Of a stretch of DNA of 64,000 nt, positions 57,401-64,000 are shown piece by piece. Source of the DNA: Atrichornis clamosus (lineage: Eukaryota > Chordata > Aves > Passeriformes > Menuridae). Position 1 is the stretch's first letter; each line of letters starts with the position of its first letter. The stretch spans positions 62,001-126,000 of the forward strand of contig WBMZ01011572.1 of assembly GCA_013400975.1 (NCBI GenBank), in the 5' to 3' direction. A model generated the notes under the pieces. That model ran no database searches, was not told the origin of the DNA, and saw only the letters and a list, made by a program, of their open reading frames with translations. Made by a program: the position numbers and the translations under genes.

Positions 57401-60400
57401 CCCTTTATTAAAGATTAAAAAACAGATTATAAACCTGCCCATTTATTAAACAACTCCTGTGCAATTCCTGTCTGGGGAAAAACTAAGAGTGCCTGATTCA
57501 AATGTCTGTTTAATGTATTTAGATACAAAATGTTTAATGATTTTCAGTTCTATAGACATTGGACAGAACAACTCTGTCCAACTGAAAGCTGAGACACTTT
57601 GTGGCCAAGGGTGAGAAAATGACCTCCTGGGTACCTGTGTCTCAGTCTTCAGTTGAATTTGACTGCTTAATTAACGTACAGTCTCTTACTGCCTCACCTC
57701 CAAAGCTGCTGGCAGAATCTGCAGAAATGAAGGGGACTATGGCAGCCCCCCTCATTGCGATAACTGGTTTGTCCTGGGTCTTTAGTGTTAGGACTGAGGT
57801 GTGATTGAATTAAACCCTGAATTCTGGATTTCAGGCAAACAAGAGGACTCACCTTTTTTTTTTTTTTTTTTTTTAATTCTATACAGCAGGTCTACGGTCA
57901 GATTATTGGTTGACAACAGGAACAGGTAATTCACTGTTTTGGCAGCTTCCTGCAGAGGAGAAGTAGAGAACAAATACTTTAGTTCATGACTTAGACTGTT
58001 CAGTGTTAATTTAAGAGGTTTAAATTGAGCCTTGGCATTTTAAGTCTTGACTTACTTAAAGACTGACCAAGAGTCTTGCATATTACAAATACAGAAACTC
58101 TTTACCTTTAATCTGCCTGATAAAATTTTTAGATGTACCTGGTGACATATAGGAAATAAACTCAGTTAGTTTTTTGCTACTCATTGTGTTGACCAGCATA
58201 TTAACCTTTTATAAACTGAACTGTAAGGAATTTAATGTGCTGAACAGCAGCAATCCTTTATCCTCCTTAACTCCCTTTTCTCCAAGGTTAATGATAAATT
58301 GTTCTTTTGAATGAATGCCCTAACAGTAATCACCTCAGGCAGTTGAGTTTTGCCAGGGCTGTGGGAGACAGTACTTGTATACCTGCTTGGTTTCTTGTTG
58401 TAAACCTCCCTGTAGGGTTCTTTGCCAGTGTGCAAAGCACTGAACAAGCAGTTCAAAAGTACAGCACATTTACTTTCACTAGTATGTGGAGTAGGTACCT
58501 AGGAAAAAATGTGCTACTAGGCTGAGCACTGGTATGCTACTCACCTTTGATGTAGGCAGCTGATAAGAATCTGTTGGACCAGCAGTTACCAATCAGCTGA
58601 GCAGGTGTTGGCCTCTCTTGCTCCTTGACACAGACTGACTAATCACCTTGAGAAGTTCTACTGTTTCAATTTTTCAAGGGCTTTATAAATTTCTGTGTTC
58701 GTATTTTTCTTTTCTGAGACATTTTGTTGCACTTCCATCTGTGTTTTTCAGTTCTTTTATCTTGCAAGGTTTTAGCTTGCACGTTTTTTCAGAATCCAAA
58801 AACTTTTGCCAGTGCTGCCAAGTGAAGATCTCCTAATTCTGAGATCCACAGGTGGACTTTGGCTGTGGGCCATGGTGTGCAATGTTTAGATTGCTATCAG
58901 CCCATAATTTCTAAAAATTCAAATCAAGTTTGCTACAGTATTCACTTGTTCAAAACCTTTCTTGACTTAAACCGTCAAGCATAATAATATTGATTTTTAT
59001 CATCTCATTACATGCATTTTATTTCTATAGAAGAATTTTGTGTATTGGTGTTTATTTGAATAGCCCTTTCATATTCCAGAGCAGAGGAATTAGTACAGTT
59101 GAAACTTGCGTTTCAATTTTTTCCAGAGTCCAGTTCCTAAAACAGAAGAAATTAAGAGGATAACACAGATATTGATGCTTTTCTAGGACTTCTATGGTGT
59201 CTTTCACACAAAGAGGGAAGGATGACCTGCCATATTCTAGATGTTCTTCAGAGACTGTGTATAGTCAACCACAGGTGTCAGCTGGTCTCTGTGGGAAGCA
59301 CGGAGCTGGGATGCAGTGAAGTTGCTGAGGAACAACAAGATGGACGGCCACAGTAGCTGAGAAAGGGTTATATTGGTGCAATTTCGTTTGTTGGGGCCCT
59401 TTAACTGTGTCTGCTCAGAACTGTGGAATATGGTGTGGAGGTGGAAGTGATCGCATAGCAGCATAAAAGGAATGAGCATCGACTGGTTGTATTTTGAGAG
59501 CAATGGAGTTACTCCTGGTATGAAGATGCTCCTAGCAGTTGGGTGCAGACACAGAGTGGAATGCAGATTTTTTGAGGAATGGTGTTGGAGAAGGGACTCG
59601 TGGAGTTTCAGCTGATGTGAGGTTCATGCATTGCCGTAATATATGGCTGTGCAGGGTTTGCTTGGCTTTATCCAGCTTTGATTTCAAGCTAGCATGCTTG
59701 CACTTCTTGTAGTTCCTGAGTTAGCTCTGAATTCTCTGCACCCTGCTCCATATAAGCCGCGAGCTCGTTCCATTCTTAATAAAAATAATGGTAGTCACAA
59801 AATTCTAGAGATTATGATCAAAGCTGTCTCTGCTAAGAGTGACTAAATAAGCCCAAATAACTATTAAAAAAAAAAGTTACAGGGAAGAGATAAGAACAAG
59901 GAAGAAGGAAGAATAACGACTCAACCAAAGTTTTAAATAGTTATAACTGTAATTCAGTTGAATGGAATGTGACCCTTACAGATTTTCCATAAACATTCAT
60001 AGCATTAGTTTCAAGACTGTAAATTAGAAGTGGAAGACAGACAAAGCCTGTCACTTCCTGTCCTAAGTAACTACTGCTCAAAAGGTCAACATTTAATTTG
60101 AGTCAACAATTGGTAACAAACTGTCACAGTACTCTGGTGTTCCATGATAGTAACTATTTCAGACACTTGTGCTTGTAATAGGCAGAAGTTAATGCAAATA
60201 TTCACTTTGGATCTTGTTCTCCCTAATTTGCATTCTCCTTCCTTTTCACCTTTCAAAGAGCTATGTTAAGAGTTTTAGCTATGACCAAACAAAAATTCCC
60301 TACAATTTTTGCTGTGAACTGCAATATTGAATTGCAGTAAAGACCTCAATATCTTACTTGGAAGTAACAATTGTTTCAGCTTAGTTGGAAAATTGGATGC

Positions 60401-63115
60401 AAGTAGGTTAATTTTCTGGTTATCCTTGTCTAAATTATGACACAAGTTTTGACTTTTTTAATAAATGTCTTGTAGGGTATGTTGCATAATTTGTATTTCA
60501 CAGTATTTTCATTTCTAATGGTGATTTCTAATACTGCAAAAACTTTCAAGACTGGATGGGACAAAGTCCTGGTCTGAATTAATTTTGATCCTGCTTTAAG
60601 CAAGACGTCGAACAAGAAAAGTCCTAGCATTCCTTCCAAACTGAAGGAATTGGTGAATCTGAATTTTTTGGTAGCACTTCTAGCTCATATCATGATAAAA
60701 CATTTAGAACTGTGACATTTGAACAATAAAAAAGTTGGAGTGATAGAGATACGTAGCTGCATTTTTGGTTTGGTTTTATTTTATTTATAACAAATATTTT
60801 CATGTCTGTAGGGGCAAGTTGATTTATGCCTTGAAAGTAGATTAATATCTCACAGTGAACACTTATTTAAGTAATTTATCCTCTAGAGACTCTGCATAAT
60901 TTTAACTGCAAATTTGACAAAATGGCACTGCTTTAGTGTAAATACCCTGCAAGAACTGAATTGCAGCACTATTGGCCGTGCTCTGTACTTTTGTGAACAG
61001 ACGGTTCCTTGACCACAGAGTTGTAACTAAGATGAAAACAGTGAGTGGCACAGAAAGCCAGAGAGGGACTCTTGACAAGGGGAAATGTCTGTAAGCTGAA
61101 AAAAGATAGGATTGGGTTTAGGGTAGGAAGAAATTATTTACTGTGGGGGTGGTTGCCCAGAAAAGCTGTAGATGCCCTGTTTTTGGAAGTGTCCAAGGCT
61201 GGGTTAGATGGCACTCTGGGCGACCTGGCTGATGGAAGGTATCCACCCTGCCAGCAGGGAGTTTGGAACTAGATAACCTCTTACAACTCAAGCCACTCTA
61301 TGATCCTATTATTACTTTTTTTTTCCAAGTTAGATATGCTTCATATATTGCTTTAGTTTAACATAGGATTCTTGTTTCAATTTAGGATTTAGGAGTTTTG
61401 GAGTGCTTGTGTCCAGTGTTGAAATTGTGATGTTTTCACAGGAACAAATTGTATGTATGAGCTCTATGCTGACCATCTGCACGAGCACTTTCCCCTGGAT
61501 ATGCGAGCTACCTCTGAGGGAACAATCTGCTATTTTAAGCTTATTGCATCTGTGGGCCACCTTATTCGCCTTTCGATAGTATTCCTTCAGATTGAAGCAG
61601 ATAACTGCATCACTGACTCGCTCACCATTTATGACTCTCTGATGCCAATCAAAGATAAGATACTGTACCGGTGAGTATAAGTTTTTATCGAGAATTAATG
61701 GACAACTTTTTTCTGATGACTTGTCATCTGCATTTTTTGGTAGTTTGGTTTTGTTAAAATTACTCTGATCTTCATGTATTACATAACACCTGACAATTTT
61801 AAACTTCTTGGAAAAGTTATCTTTCTAATAAAAGAAATGGTAAAATTTTCTTCAAATTTTTCTTTGTTCTTCAACTGTAGTACATCTTCACCTAGCTACA
61901 GAACTATGAAAAAATTCACACATTACTGGGCAAAAGTTTCTGTTTCTTATCAGGAAACAGATGCTAACTGAAAGAGAATGCTAAAATTTTCTCGCTTAAG
62001 CAAACTCTTCTATATGAAGATTAGTGCTTTTCATATAAAGACTGAAATTCTGAAACTTAGTCTTGTGATTCTTCACTTACTGGCACTCACTAGTTCAGTG
62101 CTTTTTTTATCTTCTCTATTTGTTTAGAGAGTTATTAAAATCTAGAGTTAAAGCTGTGATGGGTTGAGGGATGTGAACTCTTTTCTTTTCCTTCTATCTC
62201 CTTAATGATCCATTATTCTTGTTTAGGGACTTTTTCTATGAAATTCCTGGTAACTAATTCCATAGGTCTCTCCCAGTCCAAAAGGAAAAGACAGCACCTT
62301 TATGAAGTACGCGAAGATCTCAGTGTTTTACCCCTGAAACCCTTTTCTCTGACCTGTCAGTCTATATATAAACCTTGAAAACAGAGCACTGGCTCTTCAG
62401 TCCTTTTTGAAAGCTGTCCTCTACTAATCTGCATCACCAATTGACTTGTCTGTGAAACAGCAAATGATGTTCACTTAGGTGTTAGCACCTGTAGAGGACT
62501 GAAGATGTCTGCTAGGTAATGCATATGGAAAGTTACTTTTTTTTAAATGAGACTAGTTCATTGACTCAGGTTTTTAATTTCAGAATTGAATAATAATTTT
62601 CTTGTCTTTCCCGCTCCCTAAAAAGAAGATAAATCTTGGTCTAATAAATTAAGCTTTCTCTTTCTTCCAGTCTTTCTTTACTAGTGGCTTCATTCATTTT
62701 TACTTAGAGTGAAGGCTGAAAGTCATAATCTCACAGCAAATTATTCCATATTCATTTTCATGTTTGCAATTTCTTTTTTGTAAGAATTGATTTCTAGTAC
62801 TGGGTTTCTAATTGGCTTTGCAACAAGTACTTTTGTGCTTAAAAGCATGGAGATTTTACAAGACTTTTGAAATAGGTAAGATCTGAACGAGTAGAAAACA
62901 TGCAAAGAATGAGAGTAATATGTTAGGCTGTTTGCTTTTTAACAGATTGTTTATGTATGTGCTCTTCTCTTTCTTCCCCCTCAGAGCTTGTGAACCAGCT
63001 GATTCACTGGTGTCACTTGTGTCCACAAATAATCTCATGCTGGTAATGTTTAAGGCAGCACAAGTAAAGGAGCATAAGGAATTTCATGGCTATTTTGAGG
63101 CCATTACACAAGAAA
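48387..63115 (+). CDS. TMPRSS7: TMPRSS7 (matriptase-3), 5' part: coding exons 1-8, gene continues past the window
   Basis: Eight exons (48387-48431, 52391-52583, 53324-53454, 55768-55835, 56845-57038, 57887-57925, 61442-61670, 62985-63115) join in frame to 343 residues plus one base. The family is a type II transmembrane serine protease with order cytoplasmic tail, membrane anchor, SEA, two CUB, three LDLa, trypsin domain. Here: Lys-rich tail 1-55, signal anchor about 56-79 (KIILFTLILFILGVVTWTLL), SEA about 85-210 (FRVANIEFLPEYRQKESKEF; GLLIHFWIVF; CEDCVAAILKDSIQTSVVNR), CUB1 from Cys227 (IEADNCITDSLTIYDSLMPI; SLVSTNNLMLVMF). N190-R-T is a glycosylation sequon and G195-S196 sits where SEA domains self-cleave. 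An in-frame stop (TGA at 48327) supports the start. The catalytic domain is outside. The bird tail lacks the Pro/Arg-rich block I recall in human TMPRSS7. Confidence 0.93.
49812..50330 (-). mobile_element. Diverged CR1 LINE fragment, antisense, in TMPRSS7 intron 1
   Basis: The plus strand shows the complement order of a longer CR1 3' region: GCATGGAGGTTGCCTGACCT, CTCTGGGCATG, then CTGAACAACCCCAAGGC, CAGCCCCTTAACTCTGTGAT and GGCCCCAAACTGGACGCAG. Much diverged, with inserted sequence. Confidence 0.65.
50938..51007. repeat. G/T-rich low-complexity tract
   Basis: Runs of T interrupted by GG or GGGG (TTTTTTGGTTGGTTTTGGGG). A related tract occurs at 51712-51762 in the same intron, and others at 38862-38946. 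Confidence 0.8.
52391..52583 (+). CDS. TMPRSS7: TMPRSS7 coding exon 2, membrane anchor
   Basis: 193 bp; acceptor CACCTTATTTTAG, donor CATTG|GTGAGT. It encodes residues 16-79: Lys/Arg-rich juxtamembrane stretch (KRILARKKHGKLKKKDK), then WNFQNKIILFTLILFILGVV and TWTLLWLFI, closely like human. Confidence 0.92.
53324..53454 (+). CDS. TMPRSS7: TMPRSS7 coding exon 3, start of SEA domain
   Basis: 131 bp; acceptor TTTGTTTCTTGCAG, donor CATGTG|GTAAGA. It encodes QAENKDALYFVGLFRVANIE and FLPEYRQKESKEFLSMAQTV. Confidence 0.94.
55170..55325 (+). mobile_element. CR1 LINE 3' fragment, sense, in TMPRSS7 intron 3
   Basis: GATGTGGAGTCTCCATTCTT, then GACCCTGCTTTGAGCGGAGG, GATTGGACCAGATGTTTTCC and AGAGG, matching the CR1 3' region (usually TTGGACTAGATGATCTCCAGAGG). 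Confidence 0.75.
55768..55835 (+). CDS. TMPRSS7: TMPRSS7 coding exon 4
   Basis: 68 bp; acceptor TACTTTCTTTCAG, donor GTCAG|GTAAAA. It encodes MNLVYTTSSFSKFYKQSTVS and EV; matches the SEA segment NLVYTTSAFSKFYEQS of human TMPRSS7 as recalled. Confidence 0.92.
56845..57038 (+). CDS. TMPRSS7: TMPRSS7 coding exon 5, SEA core
   Basis: 194 bp; acceptor CTTTATTTCAG, donor GAGCG|GTTAGT (unusual T at +3). It encodes GLLIHFWIVFVVPQAKGQVL, CEDCVAAILKDSIQTSVVNR and TSVGSLQGLAVDMDS. Confidence 0.95.
57854..57874 (+). repeat. T21 homopolymer forming the polypyrimidine tract of TMPRSS7 exon 6
   Basis: 21 consecutive T, ending 12 bp before the exon 6 acceptor. The length is likely variable between individuals and prone to sequencing error. 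Confidence 0.95.
57887..57925 (+). CDS. TMPRSS7: TMPRSS7 coding exon 6, 39-bp small exon
   Basis: Acceptor CTATACAG|CAGG after a long T tract; donor AACAG|GTAATT. It encodes AGLRSDYWLTTGT; AGLRSDY matches human and is needed to link exons 5 and 7 in frame. The acceptor is a NAGNAG tandem, so the first Ala may be optional. Confidence 0.85.
59200..59830 (+). mobile_element. Candidate solo LTR of an endogenous retrovirus, sense
   Basis: CATATAAG with TATAAG at 59751-59756 is followed by a CpG-bearing GCCGCGAGCTCG and by AATAAA at 59778-59783, only 21 bp after the TATA hexamer. This TATA/poly(A) spacing suggests an LTR U3-R region. Ends and target duplication were not found and no viral coding sequence is adjacent. 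Boundaries are a guess. Confidence 0.3.
61030..61311 (+). mobile_element. CR1 LINE 3' end, sense, in TMPRSS7 intron 6
   Basis: GGTTGCCCAGAAAAGCTGTA, GATGCCCTG, GGAAGTGTCCAAGGCTGGGT, TAGATGG, then GGAACTAGATAACCTCTTAC and CCACTCTATGATCCTATTAT, a full-order CR1 3' end. It ends about 130 bp before TMPRSS7 exon 7. Confidence 0.9.
61442..61670 (+). CDS. TMPRSS7: TMPRSS7 coding exon 7, CUB1
   Basis: 229 bp; acceptor GATGTTTTCACAG, donor TACCG|GTGAGT. It encodes NCMYELYADHLHEHFPLDMR, ATSEGTICYFKLIASVGHLI, RLSIVFLQIEADNCITDSLT and IYDSLMPIKDKILY. Confidence 0.95.
62985..63115 (+). CDS. TMPRSS7: TMPRSS7 coding exon 8, CUB1 end
   Basis: 131 bp; acceptor TCTTCCCCCTCAG, donor GAAA|GTAGGT. It encodes ACEPADSLVSLVSTNNLMLV, MFKAAQVKEHKEFHGYFEAI and TQE. 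The next exon, expected to begin CUB2, is not in the window. Confidence 0.93.
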
Positions 63116-64000
63116 GTAGGTTTGTTCTGTGTTTGGAAGTGTTTATTGTATTGTTCCTTCTAAGATCCTGAAGTGCCTGTCACGTTTCTGGCTATGGGTA
63201 AAAGACTCGTGTATCTAAGTGCCTGTCTCTCCCCTTCATCTCCTCTGCATCGCTGTGTGCCTTCCTGGTGAGTACTGTGATCTGGGCAGGCTAGCTGGGA
63301 AGCAGGCAGGTGGAAGGCCGACATTGGCCCTGAATTCAGCTGGCGAGCACTGCAATGAGCCAGTAGATGGAGCTGTTATTTCAGGTGTAGCACTGGCCTC
63401 CCTCCTGCCTCGGGACTCCGGGATCGTGTTAAAGGTGGAAGGAGTTCTGCTTTCAAAAAATGAAATTTCAGTAGCTTTGTCTGCATTTGCTGTCGGTCCC
63501 TGCCTCCTGAGGAGCACAAAGGCATCAGTTACGTTTGAGCTTCAAGTCCATCACTTTATTGCTTTAGTCTTTAAGTGGTTAGATCATAATAAAAAAATAG
63601 TACAAGGAATATCAAGCTAGTGGCACAAGGAGAAAAATCTAACACAATCCAGTGCAAGGAAATTCATGCTGTTCAAAAAGATGCTGCACACTTTCCATGT
63701 TGATGGTAATTAAGCATTAAAACACTGTCATAAAAGCATGTGATAAATTCTCCACGATAAGTAACTTCAAATTCAAGGCTGTGTGGGTTGTGAGTTTGTT
63801 TGTTTCTAAAGTTCAGGTCTGGGTTTTCTTTCTTCCTTTCTCTGTGTGTGCATCTTGTTTTTAATGGATACTCTAAATCCGTTGAGCAGTCATACAAGAA
63901 AGTTTGGGCTTCCAGGAGGCTGATTTGTTTACTACATTGTCCATTTCTCTTCTAACTGGATGCATTTTAAGACTAGAGATTCCAGTGTATTACTGCAGTG
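63116..64000 (+). other. TMPRSS7 intron 8, left part
   Basis: Runs to the window edge. A slightly GC-richer stretch at 63219-63620 stays open for 133 codons but shows no family similarity and no splice-site pattern that fits the expected next TMPRSS7 exon. Confidence 0.7.

Larger units (their letters stand above)
48432..57886 (+). other. TMPRSS7 introns 1-5
   Basis: Introns 48432-52390, 52584-53323, 53455-55767, 55836-56844 and 57039-57886. Intron 1 holds a diverged antisense CR1 (49812-50330) and two G/T-rich tracts (50938-51007, 51712-51762). Intron 3 holds a sense CR1 fragment. Nothing else is recognised. Confidence 0.8.
57926..62984 (+). other. TMPRSS7 introns 6 and 7
   Basis: Introns 57926-61441 and 61671-62984. 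Intron 6 contains a candidate LTR (59200-59830) and a CR1 fragment (61030-61311). Intron 7 shows nothing recognisable. Confidence 0.8.

Overview
This window is vertebrate nuclear DNA, almost certainly from a bird. The main repeats are CR1 LINE 3' ends with the avian-type terminus (tandem ATTCTATG), introns are short to moderate, and the split genes encode highly conserved vertebrate proteins. I cannot name the species. Nothing prokaryotic is present: there are no operons, CRISPR arrays or phage.

Four protein-coding genes lie head-to-tail on the + strand, in the order known from human 3q13: PHLDB2 (last two coding exons, 188-1112), ABHD10 (complete, five coding exons, 4448-11609), TAGLN3 (complete coding region, four coding exons, 20492-29949) and TMPRSS7 (first eight coding exons, 48387-63115, running off the right edge). 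I rebuilt the exons by joining GT/AG junctions that keep the reading frame and reproduce the known protein. ABHD10 (290 aa) and TAGLN3 (199 aa) close without stops or frameshifts. The TMPRSS7 part gives 343 residues: cytoplasmic stub, signal anchor, SEA domain and most of the first CUB domain.

Layout: 1-2925 is the PHLDB2 3' end and its long 3'UTR. 2930-4450 is a short intergenic stretch with a perfect inverted repeat and two CR1 remnants, leading into the ABHD10 CpG-island promoter with an NRF1-like site. 12.1-20.5 kb is intergenic and probably holds the TAGLN3 promoter and 5' noncoding exon, which I could not place. 30.4-48.4 kb is a gene-poor interval with a GGAAT microsatellite, a candidate small membrane/secreted ORF (37077-37328), a TATA plus CpG-rich patch (39.45-39.56 kb) and an exact 379-bp duplication around a single N, which looks like an assembly error.

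The four genes do not form a pathway. PHLDB2 is a PIP3-binding cortical scaffold, ABHD10 a mitochondrial serine hydrolase, TAGLN3 a neuronal calponin-family protein and TMPRSS7 a type II membrane serine protease. I found no new multi-gene system. The observations most worth checking are the false duplication, the orphan ORF at 37 kb, the tandem splice sites in ABHD10 and TMPRSS7, and the unexplained CpG-rich patches.
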